The position numbers and the translations under genes were made by a program. From NCBI RefSeq assembly GCF_023712105.1, contig NZ_JAMLJI010000002.1, forward strand, positions 124,001 to 188,000: 64,000 nt of DNA, given 5' to 3'. The stretch comes from Larsenimonas suaedae (lineage in GTDB: Bacteria > Pseudomonadota > Gammaproteobacteria > Pseudomonadales > Halomonadaceae). Under the pieces are notes generated by a model, which saw only the letters and a list, made by a program, of their open reading frames with translations, was not told the origin of the DNA and did not search any database. Position 1 is the stretch's first letter; the number at the start of each line of letters is the position of its first letter. Below, piece by piece: positions 1 through 8,702 of the stretch.

Positions 1-433
1 GACGATGCCAGCGCAGATCGGGCTGTGTCGCGACCCGAGCGCCGCGCTTTGCAAGCGCGCTCTCGACAATGGCCTTGTCCTGGGTGAACGCCACAAGCGT
101 CGGCGGTGTGTCTTCAGGCGGATAGGCGAAGTCGCGGTCGACCACGCCCCGCGTCAGCTGCAGGTAGACCAGCCCCTCGTCAAGCGCGTTTTTCTCGATG
201 AGCGTGCGGTGCATCTCAAGCAGCGCGTCATCACTTAGTTCAAGGTTCATGGAAAGCTCGGCCATCGACCGCCTGAGTCGGGTAAAGTGGCCCTGACAAT
301 CGATCAACTTGCCCTCCAGCACTGCACAGACTTCGTAGATGGCGTCAGCCATCAGAAACCCGCGATCGAACACGGAAACCGTGGCCTGCGCTTCGGGCAG
401 GTACTGCCCGTTGATGTATACCGTACGCGTCAT
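1..433 (-). CDS. dat: D-amino acid aminotransferase (partial, C-terminus beyond window)
   Basis: Reading leftward from ATG at 433, an uninterrupted frame of 144 codons runs off the left edge. It begins MTRTVYINGQYLPE and contains FDRGFLMADAIYEV, the hallmark N-terminal stretch of fold-type IV PLP aminotransferases of the D-alanine/D-amino acid transaminase group. The family transfers the amino group between D-amino acids and 2-oxo acids in the cytoplasm. The PLP lysine lies further on and cannot be seen here. The start follows the dgcA stop by 20 bp on the same strand, so this is the third gene of the dgcN-dgcA-dat operon and fits D-glutamate/D-alanine metabolism. Branched-chain aminotransferase or aminodeoxychorismate lyase are related alternatives but fit the N-terminus less well. 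Confidence 0.85.
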   Translation of the reverse strand, partial: MTRTVYINGQYLPEAQATVSVFDRGFLMADAIYEVCAVLEGKLIDCQGHFTRLRRSMAELSMNLELSDDALLEMHRTLIEKNALDEGLVYLQLTRGVVDRDFAYPPEDTPPTLVAFTQDKAIVESALAKRGARVATQPDLRWHR

Positions 434-453
434 CGTTTTCTCGCCTCGCTGTA

Positions 454-1443
454 CTAGCCCCAAAGTGCCGGCGATGCCGGATGAATGCCCGCGTCGTCAA
501 ATTGCATGGGCAGCGCCCGGTCCTCGGCCAGAAGCAAGGGCGCGTCGAGATCGACGACATCAACCCCCTGCGCGACCAGAAGCGCCGGTGCCATGGAAAG
601 CGACGAACCCACCATGCATCCGACCATCACGCGAAACCCGAGCGCCTCGGCCGCTCGTTTGAGCGCAAGGGCCTCGGTCAAGCCCCCGGTCTTGTCGAGC
701 TTGATGTTGATCATGTCATAACGACCACGAAGCGTTTCAAGCGTCGAGCGGTCATGGCAGCTCTCATCGGCGCACACAGGCAGGTCACGCGTCAGTGTTT
801 CAAGCGCGGCGTCCTGATCGACCGGCAGCGGCTGCTCGACCATTTCGACCCCAAGCGCCACCATCACCGGAGCCAGAAGCCGATAGTCCTCGAGCCGCCA
901 CCCTTCATTGGCATCGATGATGATGCGCGCGTCGGGCGCGCCCGCCCGCACGGCACGAAGGCGTGCGATGTCCTCATCCCCTTCACCGCCGAGCTTTAAC
1001 TTGAGCAGCGGCCGATGAGCGTGGCGTACGGCTTTATCGTGCATCGCGCTGGGCGCATCGAGCGACAGGGTATAGGCCGACACCACCGGCTCCGGTGGTG
1101 AACTCAGCCCGGCCAGTGCCCAGACAGGGGTTCCTGCACGCTTGGCCTCGAGATCCCACAGCGCGCAATCAAGGGCATTTCGGGCCGCCCCGGCCTGAAG
1201 CACCGTTTGAAGCTCCTCTCGGGTCATGCCGGCCGCCAGCCGGTCACGCAAGCTCTTGATCGTTGCCATCACGCTTTCAACGGTTTCGCCGTAGCGCATA
1301 TACGGCACGCACTCGCCCTGCCCGCGATGGCCGGCCTCATCGTGAAGCGTGACCGTGACGGTACGTGCCTGTGTTCGAGAACCTCTGGAAATGGTAAACG
1401 CGTCGGCGAGTGCAAAGACCGTTTCCTCGACCTCGAGTTTCAT
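454..1443 (-). CDS. dgcA: N-acetyl-D-glutamate racemase / dipeptide epimerase family (DgcA)
   Basis: Enolase-superfamily protein of 329 residues. The capping domain is followed by a barrel with the KxK motif in LLKLKLGGEG, the metal-ligand segment IIIDANEGW, and the second catalytic lysine in INIKLDKTGG, a layout shared by L-Ala-D/L-Glu epimerases and DgcA. In the DgcN-DgcA pathway known from marine proteobacteria, DgcA racemises N-acetyl-D-glutamate to the L form; pairing with dgcN makes that role likelier than muropeptide dipeptide epimerisation. I chose ATG 1443 rather than upstream starts because it overlaps the dgcN stop as ATGA, typical translational coupling. Catalytic residues look intact. 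Confidence 0.85.
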   Translation of the reverse strand: MKLEVEETVFALADAFTISRGSRTQARTVTVTLHDEAGHRGQGECVPYMRYGETVESVMATIKSLRDRLAAGMTREELQTVLQAGAARNALDCALWDLEAKRAGTPVWALAGLSSPPEPVVSAYTLSLDAPSAMHDKAVRHAHRPLLKLKLGGEGDEDIARLRAVRAGAPDARIIIDANEGWRLEDYRLLAPVMVALGVEMVEQPLPVDQDAALETLTRDLPVCADESCHDRSTLETLRGRYDMINIKLDKTGGLTEALALKRAAEALGFRVMVGCMVGSSLSMAPALLVAQGVDVVDLDAPLLLAEDRALPMQFDDAGIHPASPALWG

Positions 1444-2438
1444 GACAGAAGCGCCTCCGCCAATCGGTCGGCGCCATGCCGAAATGGGTCGACGCATGGC
1501 AGTCCCAGCCGCTGCTCAAGTTCATCAAGATAAGAGCGCGCCTCATCGTCATCAAACGCGGCGGTATTGACCGACACGCCGATGACCCGGCAGGCCGGAT
1601 TGACGATCTGCGCCAGCGGCAAAGCCGTGTCTCGAAGCTGCTCGAGGGTTGGAAGTTCGTAGTGAGGGAGCCCGCGCATGTGGGTTCGGGTCGGCTCGTG
1701 GCAGAGCACCAGCGCATCGGGCTGTCCCCCGTGAATCAATGCCATTGTCACCCCGGAAAACGAAGGGTGGTACAGGCTGCCCTGCCCCTCGATGATGTCC
1801 CAGTGATCTTCGGCGTTGGCCGGCGATAGCCATTCGACCGCGCCGGCCATGAAATCGGCGACCACCGCATCAAGCGGCACCCCCTCACCCGTGATCAGGA
1901 TGCCGGTCTGCCCGGTCGCCCTGAAATCGGAAGGCACCCCGCGCGCCTTGAGGGCCGCATCCAGGGCAAGTGCGGTGTACATCTTGCCGACGGAACAATC
2001 GGTGCCCACTGGCAGGCACCGCTTGCCGGCACGCGTCTTGCCATCGCCAATGGGGTAGCTCTGCTGGGGCACGCGCACATCGAACAAGAACCGGCCGTGT
2101 GTCTCAGCGGCCCTGGTCAGTCGGGGCTCGTCCGTCAAAAGGTTGTGAAGGCCGGAGGCAATATCAAGCCCCTTGGAAAGCGCCTCCTCGAGCACCTCGA
2201 GCCAGCGCTCGGAAATGACGCCGCCTCGATTGGCTACGCCGATCACCAGCGTCTTCGCACCCTGCTCGACGGCCTCATCGATATTCAGGTCAGGCAGCTT
2301 CATGTCCGCCTGGCAACCGTCCAGCCGAAACTGGCCAAGCGCGTGGTCTGGCCGCCAATCCCGAATGCCCTGCGCGACCTTTGCGGCCAACGGATCAGGG
2401 GCATCGCCCAGGAAAAGTAGATACGGCGTGTTCAACAT
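1440..2438 (-). CDS. dgcN: D-glutamate N-acetyltransferase family protein DgcN (DUF1611)
   Basis: A 332-residue DUF1611 protein, known as DgcN in the D-glutamate catabolic pathway of marine proteobacteria, where it acetylates D-glutamate. A P-loop-like segment GTDCSVGKMYTALAL sits near the middle, followed by the conserved region DIIEGQGSLYHPSFSG and the stretch LVLCHEPTRTHMRG. ATG 2438 is preceded by GGGAGG eight bases upstream; an in-frame start 63 bp earlier lacks such a site. It is the promoter-proximal gene of the leftward dgcN-dgcA-dat operon and overlaps dgcA by 4 bp. The assignment rests on the family and the neighbouring gene; older annotations simply call this family NAD-dependent epimerase or DUF1611. 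Confidence 0.85.
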   Translation of the reverse strand: MLNTPYLLFLGDAPDPLAAKVAQGIRDWRPDHALGQFRLDGCQADMKLPDLNIDEAVEQGAKTLVIGVANRGGVISERWLEVLEEALSKGLDIASGLHNLLTDEPRLTRAAETHGRFLFDVRVPQQSYPIGDGKTRAGKRCLPVGTDCSVGKMYTALALDAALKARGVPSDFRATGQTGILITGEGVPLDAVVADFMAGAVEWLSPANAEDHWDIIEGQGSLYHPSFSGVTMALIHGGQPDALVLCHEPTRTHMRGLPHYELPTLEQLRDTALPLAQIVNPACRVIGVSVNTAAFDDDEARSYLDELEQRLGLPCVDPFRHGADRLAEALLS

Positions 2439-2608
2439 GAAAAGGCCTCCCGGTGGCAAGTGACACTCGCGTCGTCGGTGTGATTGCACGACCGATGACA
2501 CGACGAGACCTCAACATAACGCGCCTGAGACGGTGAATAAACGACCACGTTCAAAAACGGCGCGCCGTGGCTGCTCCGCCCACATCGACTGCCCTTGAAA
2601 TCGGGACC

Positions 2609-2758
2609 CTATTTAATGAACCGGCGCTGAACGCGCTTGAGCACGGACTGGGCGCGGGCACCGGGTCGGGCCGACACCAGCGCCATGAACAAACCCAGCG
2701 CGCCGAAAATACCAACAATGGTCACAAGGACAATGCCAATGGCTTCAAAAAATGACAT
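2609..2758 (-). CDS. Small single-span membrane protein
   Basis: A 49-codon frame starting MSFFEAIGIVLVTIVG and ending in a basic tail (KRVQRRFIK). Residues 6-29 are almost wholly hydrophobic with several glycines, a single transmembrane helix, and the tail carries six basic residues, predicting a cytoplasmic C-terminus. A weak purine-rich site (AAAGGG) lies about ten bases upstream of ATG 2758. It occupies an otherwise empty 540-bp gap between dgcN and trhO and is not part of either operon. I do not recognise the family. Coding status rests on composition and the clean fit to a helix, so it is moderately supported only. Confidence 0.5.
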   Translation of the reverse strand: MSFFEAIGIVLVTIVGIFGALGLFMALVSARPGARAQSVLKRVQRRFIK

Positions 2759-2978
2759 AACTTAACCCTTTGAAATTAGTATGCTTTTCCTTTAAACCTA
2801 CACCAGCTTTCCAAAAAGGTTCAATAGCGCCCCCGCGACACAATGCAGCACCGCCGCTCTTGCCTGAACCGCCACGATCGCTAAACTAGCGCCCCGACTA
2901 ACCGCGCGTGGCATCGCGTGCCCCGCGCATCAACGTATCCGGTCCATCCTTTGCGAGGATGACCTACTGGAGAGTTCC

Positions 2979-3917
2979 ATGAATGCACCTATCGTGGTGG
3001 CAGCGCTTTACAAGTTCGTTGCGCTGCCCGATTACCAGGACCTTCGCGCCCCGCTGCTTGAGGTCATGACAGAAAACGACATCAAGGGCACGCTGTTGCT
3101 TGCCGAGGAAGGCATCAACGGCACCATTTCCGGCACGCGCGAGGGCATCGACGCGTTGCTTGCCTGGTTGAAACGCGACGAGCGCCTTGGCGATCTCGAG
3201 CACAAGGAATCGCCCGCCGACGAGCAGCCGTTCTACCGCACCAAGGTCAAGCTCAAAAAAGAGATCGTGACCATGGGCGTGCCGCAGATCGATCCCAACC
3301 GTCAGGTCGGCACCTACGTCGACCCCAAGGAATGGAACGACGTGATCAGCGACCCCGAGGTGCTGGTGATCGACACCCGCAACGACTACGAAGTGGCCAT
3401 CGGCTCCTTCGACGGCGCTGTCGACCCCAAGACCAAGACGTTCCGTGAATTTCCCGAGTACGTGAAAAATCACTATGACCCGGAAAAGCACAAGAAGGTC
3501 GCGATGTTCTGCACGGGGGGGATTCGCTGTGAAAAGGCCTCGAGCTACATGCTGAGCCAGGGCTTTGAAGAGGTGTACCACCTGAAAGGCGGCATCCTGA
3601 AGTACCTGGAGGAAGTGCCGAGCGAAGAGTCCAAGTGGCACGGCGATTGTTTCGTGTTCGACAACCGCGTCACGGTCAAGCACGACCTCAGCGAAGGCGA
3701 GTTCGAACAGTGCCACGCCTGCCGTCACCCGGTTTCCGCAGAAGACATGCAAAGCAACCGCTACCTGCCCGGCATCAGCTGCCCGCACTGCTGGGAAGCG
3801 CTGCCGGAGAAAACACGCGAACGCGCCATCGAACGTCAGAAACAGATCGAGCTTGCCAAGAAGCGCAATCAGCCGCACCCCATCGGCTTCGATCAGCGCC
3901 AGCTCAAGCAGGAGTGA
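2979..3917 (+). CDS. trhO: tRNA uridine(34) hydroxylase TrhO (rhodanese family)
   Basis: A 312-residue YceA/TrhO protein. The N-terminal acylphosphatase-like domain (to about residue 100) precedes a rhodanese domain with [12 protein letters not shown] and the catalytic loop [12 protein letters not shown], and a C-terminal cysteine-rich tail ([15 protein letters not shown]) probably binds zinc. The family installs 5-hydroxyuridine at position 34 of certain tRNAs using O2. ATG 2979 follows CTGGAGAG. The gene stands alone, convergent with glnE, and the two share a bidirectional hairpin terminator just downstream. Confidence 0.95.
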   Translation: MNAPIVVAALYKFVALPDYQDLRAPLLEVMTENDIKGTLLLAEEGINGTISGTREGIDALLAWLKRDERLGDLEHKESPADEQPFYRTKVKLKKEIVTMGVPQIDPNRQVGTYVDPKEWNDVISDPEVLVIDTRNDYEVAIGSFDGAVDPKTKTFREFPEYVKNHYDPEKHKKVAMFCTGGIRCEKASSYMLSQGFEEVYHLKGGILKYLEEVPSEESKWHGDCFVFDNRVTVKHDLSEGEFEQCHACRHPVSAEDMQSNRYLPGISCPHCWEALPEKTRERAIERQKQIELAKKRNQPHPIGFDQRQLKQE

Positions 3918-3933
3918 CCGCTTCGAGACCTAC

Positions 3934-3961
3934 AAAAAAGGCGCCGTCAGGCGCCTTTTTT
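3934..3961. terminator. Bidirectional Rho-independent terminator (trhO / glnE)
   Basis: Arms GGCGCC, loop GTCA, arms GGCGCC at 3940-3955, flanked by a run of A on the left and of T on the right. It can therefore stop transcription from trhO on the plus strand and from glnE on the minus strand, both of which end within 20-40 bp. Confidence 0.9.
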
Positions 3962-3972
3962 GTGCAGAGGGC

Positions 3973-6888
3973 TTAGGTTGGCGTGTCACTGCCGGACGCG
4001 GCCAGGTCCTGCCCCATCCAATGTGCCCATACCGCCATGACGCCTGCGCGCTCAGCGTCGAACATCGACGCCTCCGTCAGGCTTTTCTCATTGTTGAGGG
4101 CCATGCGGTGCGTTTCGCGCCGATAGGCGAGATAGGCGTTTCGAAGCATGTCGGCATCGGCAAGCGCCATCTGGCCGCTGGATTCAAGCGTCTCGATCAG
4201 CCGGATGTTATCGGTAAAGGCCAGTAGCGCGCTGGTTTCATGGGAGTGGGCCAGCACCATGTACTGATTGAGAAATTCGATATCCACCAGCCCACCCGGG
4301 TCCTGCTTCAGGTGGAAGCGGCTCGATGCCCTCGCCTGCGCGTCACTGCCCAGATGCGCACGCATCTTGTCGCGCATTTCCACCACCTCCTGCTTGAGGC
4401 GCGCCTCGTCACGCGCCTTTGAAAGCACATCCCGGCGAAGCGTTTCGAAGCGCTCGGCCAGCGCCTGATTTCCGGCCACGGGCCGGGCGCGCACCAGGGC
4501 CTGATGCTCCCAGGTCCAGGCGTGGTGATGCTGATAATCGGCAAAGGCATCAAGCGTCGACACCAGAAGCCCTGCATTGCCCGAGGGCCGCAGGCGCATG
4601 TCCACCTCATAGAGCACGCCGGCGGGCGTCACGGCCGTCAAAAGATGAATGATGCGCTGCCCGAGGCGGGTGAAGAACACCGGCGCATCGATCGCACGCG
4701 GACCCGGCGTCTGTGACGCGGTCGAAGGCTCGAACAGAAACACCAGATCCAGATCGGAGCCGTAACCGAGCTCGATGCCCCCCAGCTTGCCATAGCCGAT
4801 AATGGAGAATTTCGGGCCGCGCTCATGCCCCTCAGGCACGCCATGCTTGTGCGTCAGGCTGCGCCAGGCCATACCGAGCACTGCCTCGAGCACCACCTCG
4901 GCGATCATGGTCAGGCTGTCACTGATGGTCATGATGTCGTGCACACCGGCCACTTCACCGGCGGCCACATGCAACACCTTGGCATGCCGGAAATGCCTGA
5001 GCGCCTCGATCAGCGCCTCGTCATCGTCGTCGGGAATCCGCGCCAGCGCCTGTCGAAGCTCATGGGTCAGTGTTTCACGGCTGGGGCTGACGCCAAGAAG
5101 CGCCGGCGACAGCATTTCATCAAGCAGCATCGGGTAGCGCGCAATCTGCTCCGCGATCCAGGCGCTTGCGCCACAAAGACGAACGAACTGACGCAGGGCA
5201 TCGGGATTTTCGCGCAAGAGCGACAGATAGGCAGTACGCCTGAGCACGGCCTCGATCAAGGGCAGCACCCGCTCAAGGGTGCGCGTGGGCGCCTCGGTGG
5301 CGGCCACTTCGGCGATCAACATCGGCATCAGCGCGTCGAGGCGCTCGAACCCGACCCGCTGCATGTTGATCACCGATTTGCCGTGCTTGAGTCGATACAG
5401 CCGGTTCAGACTGCGCTCGGCATCATCAAAGCCGTGGCGCGTCATGAGGGCGAGCGCCTCGGTTTCCGACAGGCTCTGCTCCCACACTGAGCGCCACTGC
5501 TCAAGCGCCGGGTCGAGGGCGCTTCGCGCGTCGGCGTCCTCATCGGGCGCGGCCACGATGGCGTCGAAATGGGTGCGAACGCGGGCACGGGTCTGTTCGA
5601 GCCGATCAAACAACGCCGCCCAGCTCGACTCGCCCAGGGCGTACGCCAGCCGCAGACGATCGAGCTCGTCGTCCGGTAGCGCCTGAGTCTGGCGGTCGTA
5701 CTGGGCCTGAATCGCGTGCTCGAGATCACGCAGAAAGACGTAGTCGTCGTGCAGCTCATCGACGGCGCTTTCCGGCAGCAGCTCGAGCGGTTTTAAAACA
5801 TCGAGCGCCTGTTTGAGCGACGGTGTTTGCAGCTCGCGGTCGCGCCCGCCCCGGATCAGCTGAAAGGCCTGAACCACGAATTCGACTTCGCGGATGCCGC
5901 CCCGCCCGAGCTTGATGTTGTCCTCGATGTCGCGTCGGCGCACTTCCCGGTTGATCAATCCCTTCATCTCGCGAAGCGATTCAATGGCGCCGAAATCGAT
6001 GTACTTGCGGTACATGAAGGGCTTGAGCTCATCGAGCAGTCGCGCCCCGGCGGCGCGATCACCGGCCACGGGGCGCGCCTTCAAAAGCGCGAAGCGCTCC
6101 CACTCGCGCCCCTGGTCCTGATAATAACTGGTGGTGGTGGAGAACGGATTGACCAGCGGCCCGCCGTCCCCGAGCGGGCGCAGCCGCATGTCGACCCGAA
6201 ATACAAAACCGTCGGCGGTAATCTGATCGAGCGCAGCGATCAACTTCTGACCGATGCGCGTGAAATACTCCTGATGATCGAGCGACCGGCGCCCGCCCTC
6301 GGTCACGCCCCGGCGCTCGAACGCGAAAATCAGATCGATGTCGGAGGAGAGGTTAAGCTCACCGGCACCAAACTTGCCCATCCCGAGCACCACAAGCCGG
6401 GTGCGCTCCCCGTTTTCCATCAGCGCAGGCCGACCCCACCGTTGCGCGTAGTGGTTTTCAAGCCAAGCCAGGGCACCGTCAAGACACAGTTCGGCAAGTA
6501 GCGTTACGGCGCGTGCGGTGGCCCAGGCATCGGCCTGGCCGGTGAGGTCACGCCAGATGATGCCTGCCATGCGGGTGCGCCTGAACCGTCGAAGGGCTGC
6601 ATAAAACGACACTTCATCCTCGGCGGCGTCGAGCGCCGTCTCGAGCAGTGTCTTCAGGTACTCGCGGGAAGGTTCGACCGCCCATTCATCGTGCTCGGAA
6701 AGCCGAGTGAGTATCTCGACATCACGAACGATCAGCTGGCCCACGAACGGCGACGCCAACACGACCGTCTTGAGCTGCTTTCGCCGCTCGGGCTCGAGCC
6801 AACTGTCCACTTTGGACGGCAGCCCAGCGATGATTTCGTCAACGGCGTGCTCGAGTTGCTGGCGAAGCTCGACGGGGGTAGACATCAT
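3973..6888 (-). CDS. glnE: Bifunctional glutamine synthetase adenylyltransferase/deadenylase
   Basis: A 971-residue GlnE, close to the usual 940-1000. Two nucleotidyltransferase domains are visible: an N-terminal one with GELNLSSDIDLIFAFE (the deadenylylating half) and a C-terminal one with IELGYGSDLDLVFLFE (the adenylylating half), each followed by a helical GlnD-like bundle. The enzyme adds or removes AMP on a tyrosine of glutamine synthetase in response to PII and glutamine. GAGGA lies nine bases before ATG 6888, favouring this start over the ATG at 6885. Monocistronic as far as visible. Confidence 0.97.
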   Translation of the reverse strand: MMSTPVELRQQLEHAVDEIIAGLPSKVDSWLEPERRKQLKTVVLASPFVGQLIVRDVEILTRLSEHDEWAVEPSREYLKTLLETALDAAEDEVSFYAALRRFRRTRMAGIIWRDLTGQADAWATARAVTLLAELCLDGALAWLENHYAQRWGRPALMENGERTRLVVLGMGKFGAGELNLSSDIDLIFAFERRGVTEGGRRSLDHQEYFTRIGQKLIAALDQITADGFVFRVDMRLRPLGDGGPLVNPFSTTTSYYQDQGREWERFALLKARPVAGDRAAGARLLDELKPFMYRKYIDFGAIESLREMKGLINREVRRRDIEDNIKLGRGGIREVEFVVQAFQLIRGGRDRELQTPSLKQALDVLKPLELLPESAVDELHDDYVFLRDLEHAIQAQYDRQTQALPDDELDRLRLAYALGESSWAALFDRLEQTRARVRTHFDAIVAAPDEDADARSALDPALEQWRSVWEQSLSETEALALMTRHGFDDAERSLNRLYRLKHGKSVINMQRVGFERLDALMPMLIAEVAATEAPTRTLERVLPLIEAVLRRTAYLSLLRENPDALRQFVRLCGASAWIAEQIARYPMLLDEMLSPALLGVSPSRETLTHELRQALARIPDDDDEALIEALRHFRHAKVLHVAAGEVAGVHDIMTISDSLTMIAEVVLEAVLGMAWRSLTHKHGVPEGHERGPKFSIIGYGKLGGIELGYGSDLDLVFLFEPSTASQTPGPRAIDAPVFFTRLGQRIIHLLTAVTPAGVLYEVDMRLRPSGNAGLLVSTLDAFADYQHHHAWTWEHQALVRARPVAGNQALAERFETLRRDVLSKARDEARLKQEVVEMRDKMRAHLGSDAQARASSRFHLKQDPGGLVDIEFLNQYMVLAHSHETSALLAFTDNIRLIETLESSGQMALADADMLRNAYLAYRRETHRMALNNEKSLTEASMFDAERAGVMAVWAHWMGQDLAASGSDTPT

Positions 6889-6962
6889 GGGCTTTCGTCC
6901 TCTTTAGATGATGAAGTGACCGAACGGACTCTTTTTTATCACGCAAGAGGCGGTATCTGAAT

Positions 6963-6994
6963 AAAAAAACGCCCCGCAGGAGCGAGGCGTTTTT
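6963..6994 (-). terminator. Terminator downstream of osmC
   Basis: Nine-base arms with one wobble pair (ACGCCTCGC/GCGGGGCGT read on the minus strand) and a TCCT loop, followed on the minus strand by seven T. It lies just past the osmC stop and upstream of glnE. Confidence 0.85.
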
Positions 6995-7008
6995 AAAGGC
7001 TGCAAGGA

Positions 7009-7440
7009 TCAGGAGGCCAGTTTGGCGTCCAGCGTGATCTTTGCGTTGAAGAGCTTGGAAATCGGGCACCCTTCCTTGGCCTTTTGCGTGGCATCGTCGA
7101 AATCGGACTGGCTGGCGCCCGGAACCTCGGCTTCGGTCTCCAGGTGGATCGCGGTGACCGTGAAGCCGCTGTCGTCCTGCTCAAGCGTCACGGTTGCCTT
7201 GGTGTCGATGCGCTTGGGTTCGAGCGAGGCTTCTCCCAGAATCATCGAAAGCGCCATGGAATAGCAGCTTGCGTGTGCCGCGCCAATCAGCTCTTCCGGA
7301 TTGGTGCCCGGCTGGTCTTCAAAGCGGGTGTTGAATCCGTAGGGGTTTTCCTTGAGGGCACCACTTTCAGTGGATACAACGCCCTTGCCCTGTTTCAGGC
7401 TGCCTTCCCAATGTGCGGTACCGTACTTCTTGATACTCAT
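7009..7440 (-). CDS. osmC: OsmC family organic hydroperoxide reductase
   Basis: A 143-residue OsmC-type peroxiredoxin. The two redox cysteines are visible as Cys59 in AAHASCYSMALS and Cys125 in KEGCPISKLF, the spacing seen in OsmC, and the N-terminal sequence AHWEGSLKQGKG matches the OsmC rather than the Ohr branch. The family reduces organic peroxides with thiols in the cytoplasm and is usually induced by osmotic stress or in stationary phase. A GAGGAAG site precedes ATG 7440. Its own terminator follows. Confidence 0.93.
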   Translation of the reverse strand: MSIKKYGTAHWEGSLKQGKGVVSTESGALKENPYGFNTRFEDQPGTNPEELIGAAHASCYSMALSMILGEASLEPKRIDTKATVTLEQDDSGFTVTAIHLETEAEVPGASQSDFDDATQKAKEGCPISKLFNAKITLDAKLAS

Positions 7441-7524
7441 ACTTCCTCCATGAACAAATGGGTTCGACTGTGACGTAAGGGTAGCCGATCACACCGCCTT
7501 TGCCAGCGGATCGGTTCGAGCCGG

Positions 7525-8025
7525 TCAGGCGAGCGCGGAAAGCGCGGCATCGTAGTTGGGTTCGGCCTTGATCTGCGGGCACAGCTCGCTGTAAAGCACC
7601 TGATCGTTTTCATCGAGCACCACAACGGCGCGGGCGCACAGCCCCTTCATCGGGCTGTCCTTGATCAGAACGCCGTAATCGGCCTGGAATTCAGGATGGC
7701 GAAACGTGGACAGCGTCTTGACGTTTTCAAGCCCTTCGGCCCCGCAAAAGCGCGCCGCCGCAAAGGGAAGATCGGCGGACACCACCAGCACCACGGTGTT
7801 TTCAAGGCTCGAGGCCTGCTGATTGAACTGGCGGGTGGATGTCGCGCAGACGCCGGTATCCACGCTTGGGATGATGGAAATGACCTTGCGCTGGCCCTTG
7901 AACGACTCAAGAGTTATATCTTCAAGGTTCTGACCGGTCAGCGTGAATGCCGCGGCCTTGTCGCCCTTTTGCGGAAACTGACCCTCGACCGTGACCGGGG
8001 TATCGCCCAGCTTGACTTCACTCAT
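7525..8025 (-). CDS. tpx: Thiol peroxidase (atypical 2-Cys peroxiredoxin)
   Basis: A 166-residue Tpx. Peroxidatic Cys60 lies in [13 protein letters not shown] and resolving Cys94 in [10 protein letters not shown], matching the well-studied enterobacterial enzyme closely in position. The protein reduces alkyl hydroperoxides and H2O2 using thioredoxin. ATG 8025 is chosen because AAAGGAGG stands directly upstream; the longer in-frame start 42 bp earlier has no site and would add unrelated residues. It lies 84 bp upstream of osmC on the same strand, so the two peroxidases may be co-transcribed, though the gap could also hold an osmC promoter. Confidence 0.95.
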   Translation of the reverse strand: MSEVKLGDTPVTVEGQFPQKGDKAAAFTLTGQNLEDITLESFKGQRKVISIIPSVDTGVCATSTRQFNQQASSLENTVVLVVSADLPFAAARFCGAEGLENVKTLSTFRHPEFQADYGVLIKDSPMKGLCARAVVVLDENDQVLYSELCPQIKAEPNYDAALSALA

Positions 8026-8185
8026 GACATCCTCCTTTAAACAAACCATGGCGGCCCGAGCGGGCATCGCCTGATCAGAGTATGGGGATGATCACGAAAG
8101 TCTCAAGCCGCCTGCGCCGGTTAATGTTTTATGGCGCTTGCCATAAACGGCCAGGGTGCGAGTCCAAAAGCGCCCAAAGCACGGG

Positions 8186-8560
8186 TCAAAGCACGCCAAA
8201 GCGCATCAGAAACAGCCCGCCCCAGACGGTTGCCGCCATGAGCGAGGCGGTCAGCACAGCGGCGGAACCGAAGTCCTTGGCCCGGCCTGAAAGCTCGTTC
8301 TTTTCAAGCCCGATGCGGTCCACCACCGCCTCGATGGCCGAATTCAAAAGCTCCACCGAAATCACGAACAGTGCGCTCATCATCAGCATCATCCACTGCA
8401 TCATGGTGTCGGCAAGCCAGAAGCTTATCGGAAACAACACGACCAAAAGCACCAGTTCAAGGCGCAGAGCCGCCTCATGCCGCCAGCCGGCCAGAAGGCC
8501 CTGAAGGGAGTAGCGTGTCGAATGCAACAACCGGCTGAACCCGGTGTGCTGGGGTTTCAT
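8186..8560 (-). CDS. dgkA: Diacylglycerol kinase
   Basis: A 124-residue integral membrane kinase. The signature ELLNSAIEAVVDRIG followed by ELSGRAKDFGSAAV is nearly identical to that of enterobacterial DgkA and holds the catalytic and Mg-ATP binding residues; three hydrophobic helices surround it. The enzyme recycles diacylglycerol from membrane-derived oligosaccharide synthesis to phosphatidate. I start at MKPQHTGFSRLL (8560); MPSM nine bases upstream is equally possible because neither has a strong ribosome site. It is divergent from acuI. Confidence 0.93.
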   Translation of the reverse strand: MKPQHTGFSRLLHSTRYSLQGLLAGWRHEAALRLELVLLVVLFPISFWLADTMMQWMMLMMSALFVISVELLNSAIEAVVDRIGLEKNELSGRAKDFGSAAVLTASLMAATVWGGLFLMRFGVL

Positions 8561-8702
8561 CGAAGGCATAGCAGGAATCATCGAAATCAAGGAGAAAACG
8601 CTGTAGCTGCCCGAGCGACGGCTACTCGCTGTGAGTAATCCTAGCAGAGCCTCACAGCAATAGACTATGGTCGTTGACACAGCTATCCACGCAGGAGGTG
8701 TC

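Noticed and set aside
2964-3878. A 304-codon minus-strand frame opposite trhO
   Set aside because: Full overlap with trhO; the hydrophobic-looking translation results from reversed codon bias.
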